Source: Diphasiastrum complanatum
Taxonomy: Eukaryota > Streptophyta > Lycopodiopsida > Lycopodiales > Lycopodiaceae
Reading direction: 5' to 3'
Assembly (NCBI GenBank): GCA_029204225.1
Contig: CM055096.1
Span: 70,205,444 to 70,269,443, forward strand
DNA length: 64,000 nt
The position numbers and the translations under genes were made by a program. The notes below the pieces were generated by a model. The model saw nothing but the letters and a program-made list of their open reading frames with translations, was not told the origin of the DNA and did not search any database. This document shows, one piece after another, positions 25,887 to 39,129 of this stretch; positions within the stretch are counted from its first letter, which is position 1, and each line of letters begins with the position of its first letter.

Positions 25887-26479
25887 GTAAGTCGCCTTCA
25901 TACTGGTTTACTTCTGCTATGAACACTTTGATAGCAAAAGAAATGATAGCTTCAATAACAATCTATGGCATCTTTGATATAACTTTAGAAGTTATGAATG
26001 CATGTAAGAAGATTGTGCACCAAGAAATGATTCAAAGCAAATGCCATATGTTGTGTCTATGTCTTTGGTCAGTAAAGAACTCTGTACGGAAATTGACAGG
26101 TCAATAATACTCACTACTATCTATGTTTCATATAGTTTTACAGCATAAATAGCACGAAGGGGTTTAGACATACTATTCATACTCTAGTAGACAGCAAAAA
26201 TAAGGTATGTATAGCACTCGTAACATCTACGCTCCATGTTACGTATTGTGAAGAAACCGTAACCATGTTTGGATGATACTTCACACTAATGGGACGTCTC
26301 TTATATGTATAATCATGCAATGACTATTCTTAGAAATGGATACGGAAGGTCAATCTTCTCAACTGCAAAACACAAATGTGATTGCCTCGGTTTCGTCTAC
26401 CATTCAGGTTGGTAACACATGGCTGCTTCGATTTTCTTTGATAAAGCTTAAAATGCAGAGTGACAGGGTAAGTCAACTA

Positions 26480-26998
26480 TTATCTATGACTCGTAATCAG
26501 TCTGTGTATGATGCCATGATCATCACAGAAGTCAGTGAAGCGATTTGAGATGTATTCGCCACCCCGATCTGTCCTGATCTGCTTCACTTTGTTGTCGGTG
26601 CATCTCTCTGCCCAATTTACATATTCTGTGAATTTATCAAGTGCTTCTGATTTATTTTGAATGAAATACACTCCGGTGAATTTACTATAATCATCAATGA
26701 AAGTCATGTAATATTTCGTACCTCCTACTGAGATCACATTGAAGGGCCCATAGATGTCAGAATGCACTAACTTGAAGGGTTTTTTATAATGATGCAACTG
26801 ATCATTCATATCTATACGTGAATTTCTTGGAGGCTGCAATGGTGAAGAACGAACTTCGGTTGTTGCTTTAGCAGCTTCAAGCTCCTCTTCTTCTTGCAGA
26901 TGTTTAATCCATTGTCTCATATCTTGATATCTTCTTTTCTCTACATGAAGATTGGGATAGACTCCAGATGCTATTGGTATATCGAAGCAAGCCATCAT
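26480..26998 (-). pseudogene. Copia integrase fragment, minus-strand arm
   Basis: The frame contains KLVHSDIYGPFNVISVGG, YYMTFIDDYSKFTG and RTDRGGEYISNRFTDFC, the Asp-Asp part of a copia integrase. It is cut off before the catalytic Glu. The upstream part (YQDMRQWIKHLQEEEELEAA) is not standard. It faces a second fragment of the same family on the plus strand. Confidence 0.75.
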
Positions 26999-27019
26999 GG
27001 AGCAATCACAGGGGTGAGC

Positions 27020-27485
27020 ATCTCAACGATGACCTATGATGCATGTATAAAAGGTAAGATGTCACGTACTCCTTTTGTCAAGGACTCCTACAAAACGACA
27101 AAGATTCTAAAGCTAGTACATTCAGACATTTGTGGACCTTTTAACGTGATCTCAGTAGGAGGCTCAAAATATTATATTACCTTTATTGATGATTACAATA
27201 AGTTTGCCAGACTCTGCTTCATGTACAAAAAATCAGATGCATTTGACAAATTCACAGAGTATGTGAATTGGACAGAAAGATGCACAGGAAACAAGGTGAA
27301 GCATATCAGAACAGATTCGGGGTGGAGAATACATCTCAAACTAATTCACTAATTTCTGCAATAATCGAGGATTCATTCACAGAAGGACTGCATCTTATAC
27401 ACCGCAGCACAATGTTGTTGCAAAAATAAAGAACATGACTCTCATGGAAACCGCCAGATGCATGATGGCCTATTCGAAGGCTCTG
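27020..27485 (+). pseudogene. Copia integrase fragment, plus-strand arm
   Basis: Contains DACIKGKMSRTPF (end of the zinc-binding region), LVHSDICGPFNVISVGG and YYITFIDDYNKFA. After a frameshift near 27320 come traces of the Glu motif region (KNMTLMETARCMM). It is roughly three-quarters identical by eye to the complement of 26486-26800. The Glu-helix motif lacks the expected AER. Confidence 0.7.
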
Positions 27486-27499
27486 TGATGCCATCAAAA

Positions 27500-28733
27500 T
27501 GTTAAATATTGAATATCAACATAAATATGGCATGATATACTCGAAAATGAAGATATGAGCTGGATAAGTATAAATCATGAAGAGGCCTAAGTCATTTTTC
27601 GGGAATATGTCTCCTAAGTACTTGCCTTGTAATTAAGGGCAAGACCTTTTAAAGGAAAAGACATTGTCTTGGACAACCTTTACTAGGTTGTCCATACGAA
27701 ATGACTAGATATGAAAAGACATGATAAACTAGAGTAACTTTAACTCATAGTTAAGTATACCTCCTATGGTATAGGTGAACGTATTTTCAATCTAATCGTT
27801 AACTAGACCCTTTCGCAGGAGCGACGCACCTGTTGTTTTAGAGGTGTGTTTGTTCGTCTCGTAGAACATATATTCATCTCACACTTCAGTCTTAATCATC
27901 GAGAGAGAAGCGTTTATGCTTATGTAAGAGATTGAAGAAGTGAATAGAGTTATGTGAGTTATTCTCTCTCTGAGTGTGAATGATCTGGAGTCTGCTAACA
28001 ATCTCTAACGCATTTCATGAATTTCTCTCTGATCAGACAGACGCTCTAGTGCATTACAGTCATTTGCTGTGTTTTCGTAAAGCATGCCCTAAAGAACTGT
28101 CTTTAAACCATCTTATTCGTCTATCGCGAGTACTTTCTTTTCGGCACTCGAAAAAAGAATATCTTTGGTACAGTCTGGCACGATCATTGTATAAAGTTGT
28201 ATGTATACATATGAGATGATAGTCCCTATCTGAAGAATTAAGCCTCTAATCTGTCTTCCCGATTGGCATTGACATAAGTTTCTAACGTATCCTAAAACTC
28301 TTCGTGTTCTGTAACCATTAAGTTGGACTTTAGTTGTTGAGGACTTCTGTTTAGAAACGAATAGTTCACGAACGCGATTAATTAATTGTCTACACAGTCG
28401 CAGATACATCGAACAATTCTCGATTCTCTGTTGACACCTTAATCAGCCAGAGTGTAGTACCGCTGTACTACTCTGATAACATCTCATCTGTAGAATGCGC
28501 TTCATCCAATTCGATAGAGGCCAGATTGTTGTTCTGAGTTTATTAACACTACCATCTCAAATATAAGTAATACTGGTTACTTTTTAATGTCTGTCGACAA
28601 CCAGAATAATCCTCGAAACTACTTGCCATAATTGTACCAAAAACATAACTTTCTAACGCTGTCCTCTGTGGGAACGACATTATTTACTATAAAATCTATA
28701 TTAACCCTGTTGGTATAGTATGACATATACCAA
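27500..28733 (+). repeat. Probable LTR/leader of the Athila-like element
   Basis: No coding potential. It ends at ...catatacca just before the primer-site sequence at 28738. The left end is not defined. Confidence 0.35.
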
Positions 28734-28737
28734 TTTT

Positions 28738-28756
28738 TGGCGTTGTTGTCGGGGAT
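28738..28756 (+). other. Primer binding site resembling the Athila/Tat type
   Basis: tggcgttgttgtcgggga matches the well-known tggcgccgttgccgggga site of Athila/Tat gypsy elements except for C-to-T changes at three positions. Confidence 0.65.
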
Positions 28757-28945
28757 AGTTTAGGAAAGTTATAAGAAATCTGACAAATACATTTCCATCT
28801 CTAGTGTATGTCTGATAGAGAATCCAGATTAGAACGATATCATAAGCTTAGAGAGGAATTTTTACGAAGACAAAGTGAGAATACTAGTCGAAGAAATCTA
28901 GACGAAATCACTGCCTAGTTACTTGAACTCCTAATTAGCTTCGGT

Positions 28946-30677
28946 GTGGAGGGTCCTGCTGCACATTTCACTTCTATCTCCAAAATTAAATACGATTATT
29001 TTAAAGGGACTTCTTCCGATGATGCAGATAGTTGTGTCTCACAATTTGAGTCAATCGCTAATGCGAATAACGAGGGAACTAATGTAGACAAACTACGAAT
29101 TTTCCCTGGTCTGCTAAAAAAGCAGACGCGCATATGGTACAGTCAAGTTGAACCAGGTCGTGTAGGAACCTGGTACTTGCTGAAAGATGCGTTTCTGAAC
29201 CAATTCAGAGAGATTGGTTACAAATCTAGAATTCTTGGACGTCATTCCGCAAACTCAATGCTGCCACAAGGAAGGACCATCATCCTCTGCCTTTCACTGA
29301 TTCCATCCTAGATCAGGTTGCTGGTCAAGAGCGTTACAGTTTCTATGACGGCTTTTCTGGATATAATCAGGTTGGAGTGCAAAAGGAGGATCGTTCAAAG
29401 ACCACATTCACTACGGATTGGGGCACTTATGCCTACAACAAAATGCCCTTTGGTCTTTGTAACGCTCCAGCGACTTTTCAGCGAATTATGATGTTAATCT
29501 TTGCCGCCTTCCTGAGAACTTTTTTCAAAATATTTATTGATGATTTTTGTGTATACAGTGATATAAAGACAAACCTGCAGAAGCTGAAATTAACATTGCA
29601 ACGGTGTCGAGATACTTGTTTATCTCTTCATCCAGAGAAATGTTTTTTTGGTATGAAAGAAGAAATATTGCTCGGACACAGAATATCCAACAGAAGAATA
29701 GAAGTCGACAAAGATAAAGTCGAGCTTATAAGGAATCTCCAGATACCAACAAATTTACGTGAACTAAGAGTTTTCTTAGGACATGTTGGCTATTACAGGA
29801 GATTTATTCAAAATCATGCTTCTATTGCTGTCTCTCTTACACATTTACTAAAGAAACAAGTAGAATCTTGTGGACGAATGAACAGTAGAAAGCATTCGAA
29901 GATCTTAAGCAAAGGTTGATTAATGCTCCTATTCTGAGACCACCCAACTGAGCTATTTTATTTCACAGTTATGTGGATATTTCTGCATTTGCTATTGGCA
30001 TCTGTCTAAGCCAAAAGGACAACCAGAAAGAGGATCATCCCATCTACTATGCGAGTCGACAGCTCAGTGCATCAAAGAAGAATTATTCGGCTACAGAAAG
30101 GGGAGCACTTGGCATGATTTTCACTGTTAAAAAATTTCGGCATTATTTGCTGTGATATGCATTTATTTTTCATGTGAATCATTATGCTCTTAAGTATTTT
30201 GTAAATAAACCAGATCTATCAGGACGAATTGCTCGATGGGTTCTACTTTTGCAAGAATTTACTTATCAAGTAGAGCTTCGTCAAGGAAAATATCATACGA
30301 ATGCTGATTATCTATCGCGACTCAGCACCGGAAAAATTGAAGACCCTATCAATGATGATTTTCCAGACGAACATTTATTCGAGATTTCATCTACAAATTC
30401 ATTATATTCTGATATTATTATTTATCTTAAGGATCAGATATATCTGGATGGTTATGATTTGGAGCAAAAGACAGTTTTTCAATATAAGGTAGCACCTTAT
30501 ACAATTATTAACAATGTTATCCAACAAAACATTTCCTCTCCTTTTCCACAATACATGAGGACTTTACAACGTGACAGAAGTGCGGTATTGATTTCAAAGG
30601 ATGGATTCTCAATTGTTGCTCCAATAAAAACAATGTGGCCTGCTGCATTCGTTCTGATAATCGACAAGCAAGCCTAG
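28946..30677 (+). pseudogene. Athila/Tat-like Ty3/gypsy relic: gag, RT and RNase H
   Basis: Gag at 28946-29311 has KLRIFPGLLKKQTRIWY and GTWYLLKDAFLNQFRE. The RT begins abruptly near 29340 (YSFYDGFSGYNQV), so the end of gag, the protease and the RT start are deleted. RT carries FGLCNAPATFQR and the active site FIDDF near 29545 (YxDD variant). Thumb and RNase H follow (HPIYYASRQLSASKKNYS and YALKYFVNKPDLSGRIARW), split by stops near 29918 and 30153. The ORF end at 30677 is unlike any integrase. It is inactive, with several stops and deletions. Confidence 0.8.
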
Positions 30678-30679
30678 GA

Positions 30680-32183
30680 CAAACTGTCAAAGTGTCAATT
30701 TCGGATCGAATGCTAGAACTCGATTCTAGATGCAAATTGTACCCCAATGACAAATATTAGGCTCAAGGAACTTAATCTGGAGCTACCATAAAGTATATTT
30801 TTGGCTGTCGTATCTCCTCAACTTTTGTCAATATTACAACCTCCACATTACTTCTTTCACAGTTTCACCATCTAGCCTTTTTTGTGTAATCATTAATATA
30901 ATCACTCTTTTATGGACATATGTAGTGTCCCCTTAAAAAAGCTAGCTCGCTAGAACCGATATTGATTGCAGAACTGAAACCTAAGAGCTACACTTGCACT
31001 TATGCAAGTCATGGGCTAGCAAAAATGCAAATTTCTTACTACAACCAAATCTCCGAGCTAGCTTAAGTTGGTGTCATGGAAATTCATTCATGAATAAGTT
31101 GCTGCTTCAGGGAGCACATTTATTCCTAGGAAAAATCTGGTCTTCATATAAAGCTACAGCAAGCATGACAATCAAATGAACAGTGCGACTATGATTGGTT
31201 AGCTTAAAGAGAACTATTATTCTTTGGGCTATATTAAGCTAGATGAAGCAAGATTTGTGGAACTAAGGATGTCTTTGATTTTAAATCCGTTGAAACTTTA
31301 AAGATGGAAGTAAAACGCGAGACTGAATCACAAACTTGGCATCAACAAGATTGGACCCAATAATCATAGTTTGGACTTTCAAATCAATGCTCAAGCAAAT
31401 CTGCATTTTTCTCAGACCCAAAACAGCAAAAGAATTTCTAAACCTCAACTTCATACAAGTTTGAATCATGTTTCTAGATCTTAATTTCACATAGAATATA
31501 AGATTTTTTAAGTTCTTAAAAAAAATGGCAAAACTCCCAAAGGTTTTGATACTATGAACTTGATTTATCCTATAAGGTTTGGATATTATGAACACAATTA
31601 TCTATCCTAGGTCTATTTCTGAGAAAATGAATTTTGCATAGTACTTATATTGGCTGGGTCAAACCTCCGATCCAGCAACCTCTTGTTGGTAGAGGGAGGA
31701 CCAAGGCATGAGAAAACAATTCATATTAGAAATTGTTTGAAAAATCTGAATCTCCTAGTTATAATCGGTAACTAGCTGATTAAGTTATTATATTTATCAG
31801 GTTTGTCAGCATGCTAACTTTAGATCATTGAATATAAATAACAGCCAAGTCTAACACTCAGATGCTTTTAGCCAACAAGATTTGAGTTACAGAATTCAAA
31901 TGGCAACATTATAAAAGCAATTTCAGCACTCTCAACACATACATGCGCAATGTTGCTTCTGTGTGCGTACAGACAGCAGCAGTACCCACGGCTGTATGTT
32001 GTAATGTATGCCTTTGCGCATGTGGGTGCCTGGTGAACCAAAGGTGTACAGTAAAAGCAAAATTCAGATTTCATGCTAGTTGAGCTTTTAAGCTCCTACA
32101 TGTGCACGCTTGACATGTACCTTTTCTTGGTCCTGTGTAGCTTAGGGTATTTCAAGGACATTAATAAAGATCGATCGATCGAT

Positions 32184-32263
<80 letters not shown>

Positions 32264-34980
32264 CAATCTCTGGCAGGTTCTGCTAAGGTTTGAACTCATG
32301 ACCAAAGGGTTCATAGGTGTTTCAACAAAGCTGTACACCACACTACCAAGGCGATGTTTATGTCAAACTACAGGTTGGTGAGAACTATTAACTGTATTTC
32401 GACAGGCAGGCCAAGACAATCAATGCTCAATGTTGCAAGTTATGGTGAGATATGTTGCAGGTGATGGTCTGTTGCATATTCTACTACCATATGTATGTAG
32501 ACCATATACTTTATGAGGTATGAGTATCACATGCTTCAAATACTTGCACAGCTTTATGGACGTCCGGTGGAAACATCAACAGAACTATTGGCACGTATAC
32601 TTGGGAATGATTATACTTCAATGCTGTCAAAAACGTTAGCAACCAACGTCATTTATATTTTGACTAAAATTTTGAAATAACTGCTTATTTTCAATCAGCT
32701 CATTCTCTCTACAGTCGGTCAACCAACTTGTTGACCTGCCATATTTCTATTCTTCAACTCTTAAAGAGTCATTAAGCTGCACAATCATTCCCAGAGTTCT
32801 CAAGCATTATCCTCGATAATTTGTAGTCTCCTTGGATTCTTCTTACTGAGGATAGGAAAGAGTTCATTGATGTGGAAAGACTGCATGCTCAACCTCAATA
32901 TACTTCAATTATAATTGTCAACAATGCTGATGCAACAAAGGCTACATTTGGGAATGTTAAAAGAAGCCTGTATTTGATAGAAATTATGAGCAAACATCAA
33001 ACCGCTTAAAACTTTCCACGTCTTTGTGCTCAAATTTCGAATGCCTCTATTCTATGAATCAACAGTATGCAGACAACAGTCGAATGTAGCTCTTTCTTTG
33101 GAGCTTAACATTTGCAAATATTGAAGAAAGTTGAGCAAATAATATTAGCTCAAAATTTTGTTCTCCCGCCAATACTCAACTTACCTCGGAGTTTTCTCTG
33201 AAGACTTTTATTTCACAGCAATGTACATATTATGTTACAAGCTCTAAGAGTCTTACTTGAATATATTCAGCACCTGTTTCAAAAATGATGAATATGCAGC
33301 ACAAATAACTGCATTACCTCATCATAGAGCTGATAGGAAAAAGAGTACAAATAGTTACAGAGAATTGCATGATGATAGATGGTCAAAGGTCTCAAGTTTT
33401 GATGCAGCTTGAGATAGATTGGATGCCACCTTGTGCAAAAATACTGGATAATGGGCAAAAGAAATCAGCATCAGGTTCTGATTCAGGAATCAATCTTCAA
33501 CTTCTGAACCCTTTTGTGGATGTAATTTCTCCAAGCCTTCATCCAGATTTCTTGCTGATGCTCATTGAAATTCCTTCTTGAGCTTTTGCTCACCCCATGC
33601 GCTGCTCAGTGTGTTTAGGATGAAGTTGACTTGCCAGTGTGCTAAAACATTACAGTGTGCACACGGCCAAGCAACACCACCCTAGAATCTTTTGACTGCA
33701 CAATCACATACATTGGGTAAGTCATTGCATCACATATTCTATCTAAATGAAAATCCAGGGAACTTTCACATTAAAAAAAAAAAACATGTTCGTAGGATCC
33801 CACAAACCAATAGCAATGCATGCTAAAGGAGTTCTATAGACAGACACTTGAATATGATGTCTGCACATCTTTTTCCAACAATACACTTAACATTGTGCTG
33901 ATTCTGCAAATAAATTCCTACCATAACAAATGCCAAAGAAAAGAGTCAGATGTCCCAGCCTTTAAACTTGACTACCAAACTAAAAGAATTATAAATCCAC
34001 ATTGGAAATCATATCCCTGGTCTCAATAGCTTCCTACGTGTAAGGAAAATGGCAAAAATAACCCACCTGCATTTGAGACTTGAGTAATGGACAAAATATT
34101 AAACTGTCTACCTTTTGCGAGTATAATTTCTCTTTAACTGAGTTGCAATTCTGAACATTTCACATCCTGAGAACTATTTAATACCCCTAGTCCTACACAT
34201 ATGACATAAATGTTTTGTTTGTTCTTCTCACGCATCAATATAATTAAGTCAATTAGGAAGAATGCCTATCAAATAATCAAATTATATCCATCCTGATTCC
34301 CAACCAAATGCTGCCGCTTTCTTTATGTGACGAACTCATTTAATGCAATATATTAAGTAACAAGGAAGTGTGTGAGGCTACACCTACACTTCCCAGCTGC
34401 AAATAATGTTCCAACTTCAAACTTATCCCCAAAATTCACTAAAGATTTGATTTCTTATATTTCAGTGTGATTAGAATCTTTCAGAAATTTGTGGCGTGCT
34501 TTCAAAGCTTGGGCTTTAGTGGTATGTCTTTACTTAGGTCCCTAGGAAACACCAAGATACCTGTTACCTCTCAGTCTTCTATCCCAGCTTAATACAGGAG
34601 ACATGATTAAAACGTGCTTATTATTTGCAGAAAATAACAGATGCTGGTGGTCAGGTTCTTTTGATTAGACTCAAAATATTCTAAATCGCTTTTCATAGAT
34701 CTGGAGATCAGGTTCTTGGGCAACATAAAAAGCTACGTCCCCGAACCCATCCAGTTAGTATCTCCTTTTAGCTTGTCTTTTTAGGCAGCATTCCATGATC
34801 CTCATATGATGATTCAAGAGTTCAGAAGCACCTCCAAAGAGGGTAGTACCAGTTTTCATACAAGGTCTTCCCAAAAGCTCGTGCACAATATGACTCTTCA
34901 GGTACTTCTAACACTCCCCCTTCGCCCTACTTGGGCTCCAAGAAATTCACTCTCGCATTTTATCACAAAATCCATACACA
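30680..34980. other. 4.3 kb without a recognisable gene
   Basis: AT-rich sequence with only short ORFs on both strands. A (CT)n-(AT)n compound microsatellite lies at 32187-32261. I see no LTR pair, terminal inverted repeat or RNA gene. Confidence 0.4.
32187..32261. repeat. Compound (CT)n(AT)n microsatellite
   Basis: About 22 CT units (32187-32230) run directly into about 15 AT units (32231-32261). It is preceded by a short GATC repeat. Confidence 0.95.
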
Positions 34981-34982
34981 CA

Positions 34983-34988
<6 letters not shown>

Positions 34989-35027
<39 letters not shown>
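34989..35027. repeat. (TA)n microsatellite at the left end of hAT copy 1
   Basis: About 20 TA units ending where the GGACGCG cluster begins. Confidence 0.9.
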
Positions 35028-35031
<4 letters not shown>

Positions 35032-35175
35032 CATGAGGGTCTGGGCCGGCGGACGTGGCCTTTTCGCGTCCGCCGGACGCGTCCGACCCCTGGACGCGGG
35101 GTCGGACGCGTCTAATTGTTTTTTTTTGGACGCGTCTGGGGCCCAGAACGCGTCCGGGCCCCGGACGCGTTTTTT
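35028..35175 (+). repeat. Subterminal GGACGCG cluster (left end of hAT copy 1)
   Basis: Nine or so copies of GGACGCG or its complement CGCGTCC in both orientations within about 140 bp, followed by a T-rich spacer and gaaaagacagg. A very similar arrangement, also starting at a (TA)n run and in the same orientation, occurs at 40169-40330. Short GC-rich subterminal repeats are typical hAT transposase binding sites. The exact terminal inverted repeat is not resolved. Confidence 0.5.
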
Positions 35176-35483
35176 TAATTTTTAATTTTTTTTGAAAAGA
35201 CAGGACTGCGTGCGGGCAGCGGAACAGTCCGCAGAAGGACAGCGAGAGGAGAGAAAGAGCGCAGGAGAGAGAGCTATGGTGAGTGAGGGAGAGAGATAGA
35301 TGGTGAGTGAGGGTTTGAAAGAGAGTGTGTGTGCATGTGGGTGGGTGATTGTGTAATGATTTGTGTGTGTGATGAGGTGTGTGTTTGTTGATTTGCGTGT
35401 GCATGTGTGTGTGTGAGTTGATTTGTGTGTGGATGTGTGTGTGTGTGTGGTGATTTGTGTGTGTGTGAGAGAGAGAGACAGGA

Positions 35484-35485
<2 letters not shown>

Positions 35486-35528
<43 letters not shown>
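35486..35528. repeat. (GT)n microsatellite
   Basis: About 21 GT units within a longer GT/GA-rich stretch (35320-35640) in the putative 5' UTR of hAT copy 1. Confidence 0.9.
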
Positions 35529-35531
<3 letters not shown>

Positions 35532-35612
35532 CTTAGGGTTTAGGGTGCTTGGGTTTAGGTTTTAGGGGAGAGAGAGAGAGAGAGATTATATTTGTGTGCT
35601 TATGTGTGTGTT

Positions 35613-35642
<30 letters not shown>

Positions 35643-35643
<1 letters not shown>

Positions 35644-38600
35644 TGGCCGCTCGTCCCATTTGGGATGAGGTGGAGTTGTTGCCCGACAAAAGTGGCATTG
35701 CCCTTTTTGTCGAAAGCAATTCACAGGGAACGCCTCTCGAGTCCGAGCACATCTGGAGTGATTGCGGGTCCGACCCACAGGGGGACGCTACAGGATCGGC
35801 GTTTGTATGGTCATCCCCTCTGCGGAGAGGGCTCGCATTCTCGAGACATATGTTGAGCCAGGTGCTGAGGCCGGCGAGCCATCCACAGATGCCACGGACT
35901 CCGCTTCCACTGGTGCAACCCACCGCCACCGACCCCGCCACCGCCACCACTGCAACCTCCGCACCCGCCACCCCCACCCCCTCCGCCAGTACTCCCCATG
36001 GATCCACAGCCTCCATTACTGCGGATGATGCCACCACCTACAGATCCGCACCGTCCGTCCACATCCTCCGCTTCCGCACCTATACCTATGCCACCACCTC
36101 ACCCTCCCAGCCATCCACATCCAAAGGCACCAGACAGATGGCATGTCGGGATCTTTCAGAGAGGGGCAGCACAGAGTGGCCACTAGGGCCATAGCACAGA
36201 TGTTCTATGACCTGAACCTCCCCTTCATCATGGCCACATCCCCGATCTTTCGAGAGGCTACGCATCCCACAGCCGACGCGCTTCGCGGCCCTTTGCTCCA
36301 AGAGCGGGTTGCAGAGGTCAGAGAGAAACTAGCATCGTTGCATGGGGCCTGATATAGATACGGCTGCTCCATCGTGGCTGATGGGTGGACTGATCGTCGT
36401 AGACGTCCACTCATCAACGTGATTGTTTCCAGCTGCTACGGTTCCATGTTCCTCTGCAGCGTCGACGCCTCTGAGGCAGGGAGAGTGCACACGGCCGAGT
36501 ACCTCTACGGCATCATCTGCGCGACGATAGAGGAGATCGGGCCACAGCGGTTGTCCAGGTACAATTTTTTTCATTAGTTGCTTGATCATTTACAGTGCAA
36601 TGTTGATACAAAGGTTTCATTAGTTTTCGATTGATTGCAATGTGTTTCCAAGTTGTGCATTAATCATATCAACTATTCGTGATAGGTTGTGACGGACAAT
36701 GCATCCAACTGCCGTGGTATGGGGGAGCTTCTTATGGCAGAGTACCCCTCCATTGTGTGGACTCCATGTGCCGCACACTCACTAGACCTCCTGCATTCCA
36801 TCAGGCGCCTGCCTTGGGTCAATGAGATTCTCACGAGGGCACTTGCGGTTGTGGACTTCGTCACACGCAAGCACCGCACCACCGCCCTTTTCCGCACATT
36901 CAACAGGTAAGATGCTACTTATTTTTTGGCTCGTTTACAGTTATGTTGCACACGCCAATAATTCCAGGGTTCAGGGTTTAGGGATGCGTTGGGGTTTTCG
37001 TGTGTGCCTCTTATTCCGTTTTTCAATGCAGGCTCGACTTGAAGAAGCCCACTCGCACCCGCTTCGCCTACCAGTTCATCATGCTCGAGCGGCTACTTCT
37101 GCAGAGTTCACGGCCATGGACCTGTCTCAGACCCGGAGGGCTTGGCCTTCCACGAGATCCTCTTCATGGAGCCCTTCTGGGTTGATATGCAACAGCTCAT
37201 GGACGTCATGTGCCCCATCTACTCTGTTCTGAGGCTCGTTGATCGCGAGGGGTGCACAATGGGCCTCATATACGAGTTCATGGACCGCATAGGCGAGTCT
37301 CTCCAGCGTTCTGAGCTGGACCCTGCCAGGTATAACTTTTTCCGTCTCACGAACTTTCCTTCCATTCGCACTCTATTTCGTACTAGTGCCGCAGCACGCA
37401 ATAATGTAATTGTTGCCTCCACCTGGTATGTTCCACAGGTTGGAGCCTATTAGGCGGTTGTGGCGGCGGCGATAGGATAAGTTTCATCGGCCCATTCACA
37501 GTGTAGCCCACATACTGCATCCGCTGTTTCATAGTGAGAGGCAGTACGACGATGGAGAGTTGCGTGCGGACTGGTTCTCATACATCCGCCTCCTTAGCAG
37601 CGACACTGGTTTCCGCAGCAGGCTCGAGCAGCAGAGGCTGAGTTATAGGTAAACTCTTGCTCTACACCCCGCTCGCTCGCTCAACTACCTTTCGCTCGCT
37701 CACTTCAACTTCCCTTCGCTCGCTCAATTGCACTCACACACATCGTTGCTCAATTTCAGGCACTGCCTGGGGCTGTTCGGCGAGGACCTTGCTACTATCC
37801 AAGAGAACAAGCTTATGCTTGTATCATGGTGGGATAGCTACGGCACTGGACAGACAGAGCTGAGGACGATCGCGTTCCGAGTCCTGTCACAGGTATGTTA
37901 TCTAATCTCATTCATCTAAACAGTTTCCATATTGTCTCTATAAGGCCGCAACTCACTCGAGTGGCTGCCAATTAATGCAGGATTGTTCTGCTTGCATGTG
38001 CGAGCGGAACTGGTCAGCGTTCAGCCTTGTTCACACGAACAGGCTGAACCGCCTCACGAGCGAGCGATGCAATGACTTGGTGTACTGCAACACCAACACC
38101 AGGGTGGTTCGACGCACCACGGAGAGCATGAGAGTAGGAGGCGTACGCGCCCTACTGCTGCAGGTATATTTCTATGCTCTATCGCTTGCTTTCGTGCTAT
38201 AGCAGACAATCAATTTAATGCCCTCACGGTTGCTTCGGCTATTCTCACAAATGATTTACTTGTGTAGGTCAATCCGGATGATTGCCTGGTTCCAATGGCC
38301 GATCCTGAGGCAGAGCCAGAGGTTGATCCAGACGAGGCCGCTCGGCGTGCACTGCGGGGTGATCTTGAGGATGATGCTGACACCGAGGAGCCTACCCCCC
38401 TCCCTGCTGACATTCCATTGCACTCCTCCTCTGATGAGCCCACATATGATTCAGATGAAACGGTCGACATCGCAGGGGATGGTCCACGTGCCCCACCCAG
38501 TACTCTCGCTACACGGACCCTTTCAGATGATGGCTGGACAGAGTTTGCGAGGGAGACAGAGGTTGCCGCCCAGAGACACATCGCTCAAAGACGACTCAAA

Positions 38601-38832
38601 GCATCACAGGCAGGCGGTTCTTCCCAAAGACCCCCTCGTGGCAGAGGGAGACCCCCAGGCAGGAGTCTACCACAGAGGATTCCTTTCGGCAGACCCAGAG
38701 GCAGGCCAGCCAAGAGGGGCGCACTGATGATTTTTCTAGTCGTCTCTTGGCAGGCGTTGGCCCAGACTTGGACGAGTCCCAGATGCCTCCAAACTTTGTA
38801 TTTGACACCCCTGTAGATGCATCTGGCACGTA
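35643..38832 (+). pseudogene. hAT transposase gene, copy 1 (introns intact, coding broken)
   Basis: Exons inferred from GT-AG junctions: 35643-36558, 36686-36906, 37032-37329, 37439-37648, 37760-37892, 37981-38163 and 38268 to about 38816. The DUF659-type region has ADGWTDRRRRPLINVIVSS, then VVTDNASNCRGMGELL and PSIVWTPCAAHSLDLLHSIR. The hAT C-terminal dimerisation region has ACMCERNWSAFSLVHTNRLN and VYCNTN. The last exon is acidic with AT-hook-like RGRP/PRGRP patches. The first exon lacks the BED finger present in copy 2. Breaks: TGA at 36350-36352, TAG near 37467, and frameshifts near 36120 and 37110. The two stops look like single transitions in CGA and TGG codons. Confidence 0.8.
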
Positions 38833-39012
38833 GAGGGATGATTTTTTTAGCACAGACTTGTAGATATTGATACACACAGAGCATCATGTACATTGGCATC
38901 AAATGAGATGTATATATTTTTTTACAGTTTGTTCCTGTCATGGCTAATTTATCATGGTTGGTTACAAATGGTTAGCTCTGTGAAATTTGAATGCTTAGTT
39001 AGAAATGGTTTG

Positions 39013-39015
<3 letters not shown>
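38833..39015 (+). other. 3' flank of hAT copy 1
   Basis: Non-coding and AT-rich. No terminal inverted repeat was found before the retroposon that begins at the (AG)n tract. Confidence 0.35.
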
Positions 39016-39111
<96 letters not shown>

Positions 39112-39129
39112 AGAAGAAGAAGAAGAAGC
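39016..39129. repeat. (AG)n-(AAG)n tract
   Basis: About 46 AG units followed by about seven AAG units. On the minus strand it is the 3' tail of retroposon copy a. Confidence 0.95.
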
